The notes below the pieces were generated by a model that was not told where the DNA came from, did no database searches, and worked only from the letters and a program-made list of their open reading frames with translations. Below, one piece after another: positions 22,065 through 30,402 of a stretch of 46,026 nt of DNA. Location of the stretch: NCBI GenBank assembly GCA_017882505.1, contig JADGPJ010000014.1, positions 1 through 46,026 on the forward strand. Reading direction: 5' to 3'. The DNA is from Solirubrobacterales bacterium (GTDB taxonomy: Bacteria > Actinomycetota > Thermoleophilia > Solirubrobacterales > 70-9). The position numbers and the translations under genes were made by a program. Each line of letters begins with the position of its first letter. Positions within the stretch are counted from its first letter, which is position 1.

Positions 22065-23488
22065 TGTTCGCCGCCGATCTTGGCCAGTTCGGCCAGCCCG
22101 TTGACTTCAGCCTGCTGGTTCACGTCAATGGCCTCCTGGTCGCCGATCACCCACACGTGGTTGTAGAAGGCGCGGGTCGGGTTGGTGGTGTAGCCGGGCT
22201 TCACGTCGAGAAAGTAGCTGCGCAGTTCCGCCGGGACCTTAGCGGCGCTGTCGGTGAGCAGCAAAGGGCCCCAGGTCCCGGAGCCCGAGAGCGGCGCCGC
22301 CACGGCCGCGTCGATCGGCGAGTCGCTGCGGGCGAGGACGAAGCCGTGGCCGGGGTCGTTGACGTTCCAGCCGAAGTCGCCGTCGCCGTAGCGGGCGAAG
22401 GCGATCGCGTTGGCGACCGGGTTCTCACCGGAGATCCGCTTCACCCGCGGGTCGACCTTGGCGATCTTGCGGAGTACGTCCGAGGAGATCGCCGAGGACG
22501 GCCCCAGCACGAAGATCGGCAGGCCGGTGTGGCGCTTCAGCGCGGTTTCGGTGACCGCCGGCAGTTCGTCGCTGTCGGCGAAGAGCACCGGGTCGCCCGA
22601 GCGCGCGGCCCAGGCGGCCGCCGGAATCGCGATTTCAGGGTCGGTGCTGGGGGCGATCAGGATATGGGCGGGGGCGGAGTCGAAGAGGCGGTCGCGCAGC
22701 TTCGCGATCGCCGCCGCCTCGGCCGCGCCCGGGCCGGCGGCGACCTTCGTCGCCTTGGTCCCGCTCGGGACCCCGACGTCGCCGATCGCGAACGCGGCGG
22801 CACCGCCGGTCGCCGGGTCGCCCTGCGGGTCGAGCGCGCCCAGTGCTTCGGAGGTCGGGTCCGGCACCCCGTCGGGGTTGGAGATCAGCAGCGGCGCCCG
22901 TACCGGCGCCGCCATCAGCACCGCGGCGGCGATCGCTCCCTGCCAGTCCTCTTCGCCGACCAGGGTCACCGCCTTCGGTCGCTGGCTCGGATCGGTCGAG
23001 GGGAACACCGCAAGTGCCACCGCGGCCGCGTTGGAGGCGGGGTCGGAGGCACCGATCCGGGTCGTGTTGTTGGTTGCGAAGGCGGGGTAACCGAGCTGTT
23101 CGGAGGTCTGGGAGGCCGGGGTCTCGGGCGCGGATCCCGCCGTGGCGGGCGCCGGCGCGGGGGCCGGACCGGCGGACTGGGAGGCGCTCTTGGAGCCACC
23201 GCTGCCGCCGAGCACCGCGGCGACGATGAAGGCGATCGCGACCAGGACCAGGGCGGCGAGCAGCTTCGGCGTCAACGGCATCGGTTTGCGCCGTCGCCGC
23301 TTGGGCTTGGGCTCGGGCCGGGGGCGTTTGGTTCTCGGGGTGGTGGGCGCCGGGGGAACCGGTCCGGGGCGCGGGCCGGCGGGTTTGGCTTCTGGCCTTG
23401 CCGGCAGGCCGCTGGTCTCGGCCTGCGGCTCGGGCTCGGGCGGTTTCGGCGCCGGCTCGTCGGCGTTGATCGGTCGGTCGGCGCTCAC
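22061..23488 (-). CDS. Membrane-anchored protein with cell wall-binding repeat 2-like domain
   Basis: A 475-residue protein. Residues 1-70 are a Pro/Lys/Arg-rich cytoplasmic segment. One transmembrane helix follows (about 75-93, LLAALVLVAIAFIVAAVLGG), then a Pro/Ala/Ser linker. The outer domain has repeated alpha/beta units (AVTLVGEEDWQGAIAAAVLM, APLLISNP, HILIAPSTDPEIAIPAAAWA, LPIFVLGPSSAIS, VWVIGDQEAI), the pattern of CWB2 repeats that bind anionic wall polymers. The start is GTG 23488 with TAGCGT 7 nt upstream and no Shine-Dalgarno. It is the first gene of a three-gene overlapping operon. Confidence 0.82.
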   Translation of the reverse strand: MSADRPINADEPAPKPPEPEPQAETSGLPARPEAKPAGPRPGPVPPAPTTPRTKRPRPEPKPKRRRRKPMPLTPKLLAALVLVAIAFIVAAVLGGSGGSKSASQSAGPAPAPAPATAGSAPETPASQTSEQLGYPAFATNNTTRIGASDPASNAAAVALAVFPSTDPSQRPKAVTLVGEEDWQGAIAAAVLMAAPVRAPLLISNPDGVPDPTSEALGALDPQGDPATGGAAAFAIGDVGVPSGTKATKVAAGPGAAEAAAIAKLRDRLFDSAPAHILIAPSTDPEIAIPAAAWAARSGDPVLFADSDELPAVTETALKRHTGLPIFVLGPSSAISSDVLRKIAKVDPRVKRISGENPVANAIAFARYGDGDFGWNVNDPGHGFVLARSDSPIDAAVAAPLSGSGTWGPLLLTDSAAKVPAELRSYFLDVKPGYTTNPTRAFYNHVWVIGDQEAIDVNQQAEVNGLAELAKIGGEQ

Positions 23489-23495
23489 CGCCGGA

Positions 23496-23501
23496 ACGCT
23501 A
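23496..23501 (-). promoter_or_regulatory. -10 element TAGCGT, leaderless start of the CWB2-like gene
   Basis: TAGCGT on the minus strand lies 7 nt before GTG 23488; there is no Shine-Dalgarno. Confidence 0.45.
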
Positions 23502-23568
23502 CACGGGGGCCTGTCGAGTTGGTCCCGGATCTGCCCGGGCTGTCAGACACTCTGCCCGATTCGTCAGC

Positions 23569-23574
23569 TACAGT
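23569..23574 (+). promoter_or_regulatory. -10 element TACAGT of the acyl-CoA dehydrogenase gene
   Basis: TACAGT predicts transcription start near 23581, about 7 bp before the palindromic operator at 23588-23601. GAGGAAGGA at 23615-23623 is the ribosome binding site. Confidence 0.5.
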
Positions 23575-23587
23575 TGTGGGGACTGGC

Positions 23588-23601
23588 TGACTGACCAGTC
23601 A
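23588..23601. promoter_or_regulatory. Palindromic operator, TetR-type, upstream of acyl-CoA dehydrogenase
   Basis: TGACTGACCAGTCA, a near-perfect inverted repeat, overlaps the start of the transcript. Outer bases GACTGG (23581-23586) and CCAGTC (23595-23600) also form an inverted pair. The core is shared with 12397-12410 upstream of the thiolase gene. Confidence 0.65.
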
Positions 23602-23627
23602 ATCGGTCCACGTCGAGGAAGGAACCC

Positions 23628-24899
23628 ATGAATTTCGAACTTAACGAGGAGCAGCTCGAGTTCAAGGCCCGCTGCCGGAAGTTCGCCCGCGAGGTGATTC
23701 GTCCCGCCGCGCGCAAGCACGACGAAGAGGAGAGCACCCCCTGGGAGGTCGTCAAAGAGGCGCGCCGCCAGGGCCTGCAGGGCATCGAGCATCTGCAGAG
23801 CACGGCGATGGACGGCGACGGACAGATGGGCGCGATCGCCGCCGAAGAGATGCACTGGGGCTGCGCCGGTATCGCACTCGCGATCGCCGGCTCCGGTCTT
23901 GCCGCGGCGGGCATCGCTGCGACCGGCACGCCTGAGCAGATCGGGTACTGGGTGCCGGAGTGCTTCGGCACCGGCGATGAGATCAAGCTCGGCGCCTACG
24001 CCGTGACCGAGCCGCAGGCGGGCTCGGACGTCAAGAGCCTGAAGACGACCGCCAAGCGCGACGGCGACGAGTTCGTCCTCAACGGCACCAAGGTCTTCAT
24101 CACCAACGGCGGCATCGCCGACGTCCACGTTGTCGTCGCCACCGTCGACCCGGAGCTCGGCACCGGTGGCCAGGCCTCGTTCGTCGTCGGCAAGGGCACC
24201 CCCGGCCTCAGCCAGGGCAAGAAGGAGTCCAAGCTCGGGATCCGCGCCTCGCACACGGCCGAGGTCGTGCTCGACGAATGCCGGATCCCGGTCGAGAACC
24301 TGCTCGGCGGCGAGGAGAAGCTGGCGAGGAAGCTGGAGCGCGCCCGCTCCGGCCAGCGGTCCCGCTCCGCCGACGCCCTGGCCACCTTCGAGATCACCAG
24401 GCCGATCGTCGGCGCCTCGGCGCTCGGCATCGCCCAGGCCGCTTACGAGTGGACCCTGGAGTACCTCGACGGTTGCTCCGAAGCAGGCGTTCCGATGCTG
24501 AAAACGCAGCGCATCCAGCAGACCCTCGCCGACGTCGCGACCGAGATCGAAGCGGCCCGCCTGCTCGTCCAACGAGCTTCGTGGATGGGCCGCAACGGCG
24601 TCCCGATGACCGGTGGCCAGGGCTCGATGTCGAAGCTCAAGGCCGGCGACGTGACGATGTGGGCGACGACGACGCTGATGGACCTGGTCGGCCCCTACGC
24701 CTGGGACACCGACTGCCCGCTGGAGAAGTGGTTCCGCGACGCCAAGATCTACCAGCTGTTCGAGGGCACGGCGGAGATCCAGCGGATGGTCATCTCCCGC
24801 ATGCAAGCGCGCGAATACGCCGAGCGCTTCGAATATGGGGCCGAGATCGCGGCGAAGGCGATGTCGACCGAGGCGGCGAAGGAGCCGGTGCCGGCTTAA
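23628..24899 (+). CDS. Acyl-CoA dehydrogenase
   Basis: A 423-residue FAD enzyme with all family motifs: AYAVTEPQAGSDVKSLKTTA (flavin loop), EFVLNGTKVFITNGG, KLGIRASHTAEVVLDECRIP, and the C-terminal YQLFEGTAEIQRMVISR, where Glu of the EGT motif is the catalytic base. It dehydrogenates acyl-CoA at C2-C3. Start ATG 23628 follows GAGGAAGGA. The palindromic operator shared with the thiolase gene suggests joint repression of both. Its TAA stop forms part of the TAAGCT -10 element of the next gene. Confidence 0.96.
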   Translation: MNFELNEEQLEFKARCRKFAREVIRPAARKHDEEESTPWEVVKEARRQGLQGIEHLQSTAMDGDGQMGAIAAEEMHWGCAGIALAIAGSGLAAAGIAATGTPEQIGYWVPECFGTGDEIKLGAYAVTEPQAGSDVKSLKTTAKRDGDEFVLNGTKVFITNGGIADVHVVVATVDPELGTGGQASFVVGKGTPGLSQGKKESKLGIRASHTAEVVLDECRIPVENLLGGEEKLARKLERARSGQRSRSADALATFEITRPIVGASALGIAQAAYEWTLEYLDGCSEAGVPMLKTQRIQQTLADVATEIEAARLLVQRASWMGRNGVPMTGGQGSMSKLKAGDVTMWATTTLMDLVGPYAWDTDCPLEKWFRDAKIYQLFEGTAEIQRMVISRMQAREYAERFEYGAEIAAKAMSTEAAKEPVPA

Positions 24900-24902
24900 G
24901 CT
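24897..24902 (+). promoter_or_regulatory. -10 element TAAGCT overlapping a stop codon
   Basis: TAAGCT begins with the TAA stop of the acyl-CoA dehydrogenase gene and lies 6 nt before GTG 24909. No Shine-Dalgarno precedes the GTG. Confidence 0.45.
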
Positions 24903-24908
24903 CGGGTC

Positions 24909-25853
24909 GTGCGCCCGCAGGACCACGCAGGACATAGCCACGGCTTCGGCGCCCACGCGCTGGAAGCGCGGCGGGAGGACAGCCGGCGCCGGATGTGGGT
25001 GGCGTTGGGGATCAACGTCGTCCTGCTCCTCGCCGAGGCCGTCGGCGGCGTCCTCACGGGGTCGCTGGCGGTGCTCGCCGACGCCGGGCACGTGCTCTCC
25101 GACGTCGGCTCGATAGTCCTCGCGCTGATCGCCGCCCGCTTGGCCTCGATGCCGGCGACCGGCAACCGCACCTTCGGCTACCAGCGCTCCGAGGTGCTGG
25201 CGGCCCTCGTCAACGGGCTGCTCCTTGTCGCCGTCAGCATCGGGATCGCGATCGCCGCGATCGGCCGCCTCTCCGACCCACCGGGGATCGACGGCGCCGG
25301 CGTATTGGCGCTCGGCGCGCTCGGCCTCGCCGGCAACCTCGCTGCGACCCTGGTCCTGGCCCGCGGCCAGCGTCAGGACATCAACCTCGAGGGCGTCCTC
25401 CGCCACAGCGCCGCCGACGCGCTCGGTTCGCTCGGCGTTCTCCTCGCCGGCGCTTTCGTCCTCGCCGGCGGCTCCGACATCGTCGACCCGATCGTCGGCC
25501 TGCTGATCTCGGGCCTCGTCCTCGCCTCCTCCTGGCGCTTGATCAAGGAGCCGTTCGACGTGCTGATGGAGTCGGCGCCGGCCGACCTCGACGTCGACGG
25601 CATGGGCGCGGCGATCTGCCGCGAGGAGGGGGTGCGCTCGGTCCACGACCTCCACGTCTGGACCGTGACCGCGGGCTTCGGTGCGGTCGCCGCCCACGTA
25701 GTCGTCGCCCGGGGTGCCGACCGCGACCTGATTCGCCGCCGGCTCGAGCTGACCCTGGGCGAGCGGTTCGGGATCGAGCACACGACCCTGCAGATGGAGG
25801 AGGAGGCCGAGCAGGGCCTGCTGCGGGTCGAGAACGCCCAGGGCGGCGCCTGA
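24909..25853 (+). CDS. Cation diffusion facilitator family transporter
   Basis: A 314-residue membrane transporter with six hydrophobic helices and a His-containing N-terminus (QDHAGHSHGFGAHA). Site-A metal ligands are seen in LADAGHVLSDVG (His/Asp, helix 2) and LRHSAADALGS (His/Asp, helix 5). The C-terminal cytoplasmic domain (about residues 215-310) has VRSVHDLHVWTVTAG. Members such as CzcD and ZitB export Zn2+ or related cations in exchange for protons. Start GTG 24909 has no Shine-Dalgarno and follows TAAGCT, so it may have its own leaderless transcript. Confidence 0.95.
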   Translation: MRPQDHAGHSHGFGAHALEARREDSRRRMWVALGINVVLLLAEAVGGVLTGSLAVLADAGHVLSDVGSIVLALIAARLASMPATGNRTFGYQRSEVLAALVNGLLLVAVSIGIAIAAIGRLSDPPGIDGAGVLALGALGLAGNLAATLVLARGQRQDINLEGVLRHSAADALGSLGVLLAGAFVLAGGSDIVDPIVGLLISGLVLASSWRLIKEPFDVLMESAPADLDVDGMGAAICREEGVRSVHDLHVWTVTAGFGAVAAHVVVARGADRDLIRRRLELTLGERFGIEHTTLQMEEEAEQGLLRVENAQGGA

Positions 25854-25909
25854 CCCGCAAGCCCGGTTGCAGGCCGCGGTCAGACGCCGAGCCGGAAATC
25901 GGCCTTGGC

Positions 25910-25915
25910 TAGCCT
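25910..25915 (+). promoter_or_regulatory. -10 element TAGCCT, leaderless start of the M23 peptidase gene
   Basis: TAGCCT lies 7 nt before ATG 25923; there is no Shine-Dalgarno. This supports ATG 25923 rather than the in-frame TTG 25905. Confidence 0.5.
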
Positions 25916-25922
25916 CGGAACG

Positions 25923-27122
25923 ATGCTCTGGAACCGCTTCGCGGCGATCGCGCTGTCCGCCTTCGCCGCCTCTATCTGCGCCCTGCTCGTCTCCAGCCCG
26001 GCCGCGCCCGCCCAAGATCTCCAGTCCAAGCTCGAAGCCAAGCAGTCGAAGCTGGACGAAGTCCGCGAACGCAAAGGCGTGCTGACGAGCACGATCTCCC
26101 ACTACGGCGATCAGATCGACCAGCTCACCGGCGAGGTCGCCGGCATCCGCACCCGTGAGGCCGCGGTCCGCGCCCGGCTCGCCGCCAAGCAGGCGGAGCT
26201 GAACGGCGCCGTCGCCGAGCTGGACGTCGCCGACGGCAGGCTCGAGAGGATTCGCTCGCACCTGAGGCGGGCGCTCGGGGCGTTGCGGAATCGTCTCGTC
26301 GCGATCTACGAGTCCGGCAGCCCGGACGTGCTCAGCGTCATCGTCGGTTCCAGCGACATCGGCGATCTCGCCGCCCGGGCGGAATACCTCGACCGCCTGC
26401 ACGGGATGGACGAGGCGGTGGCGAGCCGCGTCCGCGACCTTCGCAACCAGGTCAGGCAGATCGTTACGCGCCTGCGCACCGCCAAGGACCGGATCGAGTC
26501 CGCACGCGACTCGATCGCCTCCGAAGAGCAGGCGCTCGCCAGCGCTCGCTCGGCGCTTCAGAGTCATCAGCAGGCGCTGGTCAGTGCCCGCGCCCACCGC
26601 GTCTCGGCGCTGGCGCAGATCCGCGAACACGAGGTAGAGCTGGACGGATCGGTGGCGGCGATCCAGGGCAAGATCGCGGCCCAGCTCTCCGCCACCGGAT
26701 CGGCGCCTCTGCCGGCGGGACCGATCCAGGGCGGCAGCGGCGGCCTGATCTGGCCGGTCACCGGGCCGATCGCCTCCGGCTTCGGCTCCCGCACGATCAA
26801 CGGAAGTTACGAGTACCACCCCGGGATCGACATCGCGGTCCCCGAAGGGACCCCGATCCGCGCCGCGGCGACGGGCACTGTGATCTTCACCGAGCCCGAG
26901 GCCAGCAGCGGCGGCTACGGCAACTACACCTGCATCGACCACGGCGGCGGGCTCTCCACCTGTTACGCCCACCAGAGCTCGTTTGCCGTCTCGGCCGGCC
27001 AGTCGGTCAGCCAGGGCGGGATCATCGGCTACACCGGTTGCACCGGTTACTGCCTCGGTCCCCACCTGCATTTCGAGGTACGCATAGACGGTGAGGTAAC
27101 CGATCCGATGGGCTACCTTTAG
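25923..27122 (+). CDS. Secreted M23 (LytM-like) peptidase with coiled coil
   Basis: A 399-residue protein: signal peptide (MLWNRFAAIALSAFAASIC ... APAQD), a long coiled coil over about residues 30-250 with heptad-like Leu/Ala spacing, then a peptidase M23 domain. The zinc site shows YHPGIDIAVPEGTPIRAAA (His, Asp) and GPHLHFEVRIDG (HxH). The architecture is that of EnvC/NlpD- or RipA-partner-type regulators of septal hydrolysis. Because both zinc motifs are present it could be an active endopeptidase on peptidoglycan cross-links. Located upstream of a Ser/Gly-rich anchored protein 8 bp away. Confidence 0.95.
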   Translation: MLWNRFAAIALSAFAASICALLVSSPAAPAQDLQSKLEAKQSKLDEVRERKGVLTSTISHYGDQIDQLTGEVAGIRTREAAVRARLAAKQAELNGAVAELDVADGRLERIRSHLRRALGALRNRLVAIYESGSPDVLSVIVGSSDIGDLAARAEYLDRLHGMDEAVASRVRDLRNQVRQIVTRLRTAKDRIESARDSIASEEQALASARSALQSHQQALVSARAHRVSALAQIREHEVELDGSVAAIQGKIAAQLSATGSAPLPAGPIQGGSGGLIWPVTGPIASGFGSRTINGSYEYHPGIDIAVPEGTPIRAAATGTVIFTEPEASSGGYGNYTCIDHGGGLSTCYAHQSSFAVSAGQSVSQGGIIGYTGCTGYCLGPHLHFEVRIDGEVTDPMGYL

Positions 27123-27130
27123 CGATTGGG

Positions 27131-27820
27131 ATGATCCGCCAGGCGCATACCTACATGGTGAGCGCGATGTCGGGGGCGGTACTGATCGCGCTCGCCATCG
27201 CGGTCTTCGTCGTGCTCGTCTCCGTCCAGGTCTTCAGAGACTGGCCGATCGCCGGCCTCGGCGACAGCGGCGGCTCGGCCGGGATCTCCGACGCCCGCGC
27301 GGCGCCTTCGTCCGCCGCCACGGCCAGTGGATCGGCCGCCAAATCGGCGTCCGCGGCGGCGGCCGCCGGGGCCGGAAATGCCGCGGGAAAGACCAAGCAG
27401 AGCGCCGCCGACCTCGCCGCGGTCAATGACGGCGGCGCCGCGCCGGCTGGGACGGGCGTGACCGAAGGGGGCGAAACCGGCAGCAACGGCGGCTCCGGCA
27501 ACTCCACTCCCACCCCGGGAACGAATTCCCCGAGCCCGACCGCGGGCTCCCCGTCGTCGGGGCCGGGTGGTGGCAGCTCCTCGAGCAGTGGCAGCGGCTC
27601 CAGCGCGGCCTCCACTCCGTCGGCGAAAGTCACCGAAACCGTCAACAACACCGTCAACCAGGTCGACGAAACGGCGCTCGGCGGAACGCTCAACAACTCC
27701 GGCGTCACCGAAGTGACCGAAGGCGTCGTCAACGGTGTCGTCGGCCCCGAATCGACCGTCGGCAAAGTCGTCGACGAAACCGTCGGCACGGTCGGTGGCC
27801 TGCTGCACCCCAACCACTGA
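27131..27820 (+). CDS. Membrane-anchored Ser/Gly/Thr-rich protein
   Basis: A 229-residue protein with an N-terminal transmembrane segment (about residues 10-34, SAMSGAVLIALAIAVFVVLVS). It continues into a low-complexity Ala/Gly/Ser/Pro region and ends with a Val/Thr-rich segment with loosely repeated VxETV/VNGVV units (TETVNNTVNQVDETALGG, TEVTEGVVNGVVG). All eight glutamates use GAA. It starts 8 bp after the M23 gene, so the two are probably co-transcribed and act at the cell envelope. No family recognised; the sequence looks like a surface spacer. Confidence 0.8.
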   Translation: MIRQAHTYMVSAMSGAVLIALAIAVFVVLVSVQVFRDWPIAGLGDSGGSAGISDARAAPSSAATASGSAAKSASAAAAAGAGNAAGKTKQSAADLAAVNDGGAAPAGTGVTEGGETGSNGGSGNSTPTPGTNSPSPTAGSPSSGPGGGSSSSSGSGSSAASTPSAKVTETVNNTVNQVDETALGGTLNNSGVTEVTEGVVNGVVGPESTVGKVVDETVGTVGGLLHPNH

Positions 27821-27856
27821 CCGGGCTTTCTGCGCAACCGTCACAATGCCGGTCCG

Positions 27857-29167
27857 ATGGCGGAGCGAGAACAGGCGGGGTCTGTCGCGAGCGGGGACCC
27901 GATCGTTGGTTCGGCGGTCTATCCGGTCGGCAGCCGGGTAAACGAGCGCGGCCACCTCGAGGTCGCCGGCTGCGACACGGTCGAGCTCGCGGCCGAGCTC
28001 GGGACCCCGGCCTACATCTATGCCGAGGACGACATCCGCGGACGCGCGCGTGCCTACCGCGAGGCGTTCGAGCGCCGTAGCGATGACTTCGAGATCCTCT
28101 TCGCCAGCAAGTCGCTGCCCTGCACCGCCGCCTACCGGCTCTTCGCCGAGGAGGGCCTCTCGGTCGACGTCGCCTCCGGTGGCGAGCTGCACATGGCGCT
28201 GCGAGCCGGTTTCGACCCCGACCGCATCCACATGCACGGCAACAACAAGAGCGACGAGGAGATCCTCTTCGCGGCCCGCTCCGGCATCCGCCACCTGATC
28301 CTCGACTCCTTCGACGAGATCGAGCGCTGCGAGCGGCTGCTCGACGAACCCCGGCGGGTGCTGATCCGGGTCACCCCCGGGATCAAGCCCTCGACCCACG
28401 ACTACGTCCAGACCGGCCAGCTCGACTCGAAGTTCGGCTTCGGCCTCGAGGACGGGCTGGCGGCACGGGCGATCGAGCGGGTCCTCGCCTCCGACAACCT
28501 CGAGCTGGTCGGCCTCCACGCCCACATCGGCTCGCAGATCTTCGAGCTCGAGCCCTACACGCTGGCGATCCGCGCCCTCGGCGAGCTGGCCGGCGATTGG
28601 TGCAAGGTCGTCAACGTCGGTGGCGGGCTCGGGGTCGCCTACATGGCGGAGGACGAGCCGCCCTCGATCGACGCCTACGTCGACGTCAAGGTCCGCGGCA
28701 TCGCCGAGGTCTTCGGCGACGGCGTGCGGATCCTGATCGAGCCGGGTCGCTCGCTGGTCGCCAACGCCGGCGTCACCGCCTACCGGGTCGGCACCGTCAA
28801 GGAGATCCCCGGCATCCGCACCTACGTCGCCGTCGACGGCGGCATGTCCGACAACATGCGGCCGATGCTCTACGGCTCCCGCTACGAGGCGCTTGTCGCC
28901 GACCGCGCCGCGGCGCAGCCGGACACGCTGGTGACGGTCGCCGGCATGCACTGCGAGTCGGGCGACATCCTCGTCCGCGACGCGATGCTGGCCGAGCCAG
29001 CGGTCGGCGACGTCCTGGTCACGCCGGCGACCGGCGCCTACGGCTACGCGATGGCCAGCAACTACAACGGCGTGCCGCGGCCTCCGGTCGTCTTCTGCCG
29101 CGACGGCGAGGCGCGGGTCGTCGTCCGCCGCGAGACCTACGACGACCTCACCAGCCGCGATGTCTGA
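27857..29167 (+). CDS. lysA: Diaminopimelate decarboxylase
   Basis: A 436-residue PLP enzyme of the alanine racemase-like fold III. Lysine for PLP is in ILFASKSLPCTAA. Further hallmarks are SVDVASGGELHMAL, GLHAHIGSQIF, NVGGGLGVAY, LIEPGRSLVANAG, the active-site Cys in GMHCESGDIL, and GAYGYAMASNYNG. It makes L-lysine from meso-diaminopimelate in the last step of the lysine branch. It opens a lysA-hom-thrC-thrB operon: hom overlaps it by 8 nt. The N-terminus is about 30 residues longer than usual; a CACAAT hexamer 9 nt before ATG 27857 may be the -10. Confidence 0.97.
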   Translation: MAEREQAGSVASGDPIVGSAVYPVGSRVNERGHLEVAGCDTVELAAELGTPAYIYAEDDIRGRARAYREAFERRSDDFEILFASKSLPCTAAYRLFAEEGLSVDVASGGELHMALRAGFDPDRIHMHGNNKSDEEILFAARSGIRHLILDSFDEIERCERLLDEPRRVLIRVTPGIKPSTHDYVQTGQLDSKFGFGLEDGLAARAIERVLASDNLELVGLHAHIGSQIFELEPYTLAIRALGELAGDWCKVVNVGGGLGVAYMAEDEPPSIDAYVDVKVRGIAEVFGDGVRILIEPGRSLVANAGVTAYRVGTVKEIPGIRTYVAVDGGMSDNMRPMLYGSRYEALVADRAAAQPDTLVTVAGMHCESGDILVRDAMLAEPAVGDVLVTPATGAYGYAMASNYNGVPRPPVVFCRDGEARVVVRRETYDDLTSRDV

Positions 29168-30389
29168 ACCTCCCAAACCGGTGCGGATCGGGCTGCTGGG
29201 GCGCGGCAACGTCGGCGGCGCCTTCGCCGAGCTGCTCGCCGAGCGCGCCGACGCGGTCGAGGCGGCGACCGGGCGCCGGCCGGAGATCTCCGGCGTCCTC
29301 ACCCGCGAAGACGGCGACTTCGGCGCGATCCTCGAGCGCTCGGACCTGATCGTCGAGCTGATGGGCGGGATCGACCCCGCCCGCGACTTCGTCCTCGACG
29401 CGATGCGCGCCGGGCGGCCGGTGGTGACCGCGAACAAGCAGCTGCTGGCCCAGCACGGGGACGAGCTCTTCGCCGTCGCCCGCGAGGCCGGCGTGCAGCT
29501 CCGCTTCGAGGCCGCCGTCGCCGCCGTGATCCCGATCGTCCGCACGATCCAGGAGAGCTTCGGCGTGACCGAGATCTCGAAGGTCTTCGGGATCGTCAAC
29601 GGGACCACCAACTTCATCCTCAGCGAGATGGCGGCGAGCGGCGCCAGCTACGAGGACGTGCTGGCCCAGGCGCAGGACCTCGGCTATGCCGAGGCCGACC
29701 CCAGCGACGACGTCAGCGGCGCCGACGCGGCGGCGAAGATGGCGATCCTCGCCCGCCTCGCCTTCCACACGCCGGTCACCCTCGCCGAGGTCTCCTATGA
29801 GGGGATCGAGGCGATCCAACCCGACGACCTCGCCTACGCCAAGGAGCTCGGCCTCTCGCTGAAGCTCCTCGGCGTCGCCGAGCGGCGCGAGGGTGGCATC
29901 AGCGTCCGCGTCTTCCCCTGCTTCCTCTATCGCGGCCACCCGCTGGCGCCGATCGAGGGCCCGTTCAACGCGGTCATGGTCGAGGCGCCGGCGATCAACG
30001 AGGTGACGATGTCTGGACCGGGAGCGGGGGGGCTGCAGACCGCCTCGGCGGTGCTCGGCGACGTCGTCTCGATCCTCGCCGGCGACGCCCCGGTGCACGA
30101 GACCCGGGTCGAGCTGCCGATCGTCGCCGACGTCACCTCCTCCTTCTACCTCTACCTCGAGGTTGCCGACCAGCCCGGAGTGTTGGCGCGGGTGGCGACG
30201 GTGCTCGGCGACAACGAGGTCTCGGTCAAGAGCGTCGTCCAGCGCGGGCTCGGCGACGAAGCGCGCCTGGTCATGGTCGTCCACGAGTGCCTGGAGTCGC
30301 GCTTCGCAACCGCCGTCGAGGCCCTCGGCAGGCTCGGCGATCTGCGGGCGCCGCCGCGGTCGATCCACGTGATCGAGGAGCAGTTCTGA
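29160..30389 (+). CDS. hom: Homoserine dehydrogenase with ACT domain
   Basis: A 409-residue enzyme. NAD(P) loop: [17 protein letters not shown] (residues about 9-25). Catalytic region: [27 protein letters not shown] and [19 protein letters not shown], with the conserved Asp/Lys pair. A C-terminal ACT domain (about residues 325-409, [20 protein letters not shown]) is expected to give threonine feedback control. It reduces aspartate semialdehyde to homoserine. Translation is coupled to lysA by an 8-nt overlap and to thrC 13 bp downstream. Confidence 0.97.
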   Translation: MSEPPKPVRIGLLGRGNVGGAFAELLAERADAVEAATGRRPEISGVLTREDGDFGAILERSDLIVELMGGIDPARDFVLDAMRAGRPVVTANKQLLAQHGDELFAVAREAGVQLRFEAAVAAVIPIVRTIQESFGVTEISKVFGIVNGTTNFILSEMAASGASYEDVLAQAQDLGYAEADPSDDVSGADAAAKMAILARLAFHTPVTLAEVSYEGIEAIQPDDLAYAKELGLSLKLLGVAERREGGISVRVFPCFLYRGHPLAPIEGPFNAVMVEAPAINEVTMSGPGAGGLQTASAVLGDVVSILAGDAPVHETRVELPIVADVTSSFYLYLEVADQPGVLARVATVLGDNEVSVKSVVQRGLGDEARLVMVVHECLESRFATAVEALGRLGDLRAPPRSIHVIEEQF

Positions 30390-30402
30390 TGGGCTCTCGC
30401 CG

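Noticed and set aside
23568-27071. A 1167-codon open frame on the minus strand
   Set aside because: It lies antisense to the acyl-CoA dehydrogenase, cation transporter and M23 peptidase genes, all of which have clear family motifs. Its translation is Arg/Asp/Gly-rich low complexity with no motif, typical of antisense frames in GC-rich DNA.
27821-27856. Lysine riboswitch or T-box before lysA
   Set aside because: Only 36 bp separate the genes, too short for either element, and no T-box consensus is seen.
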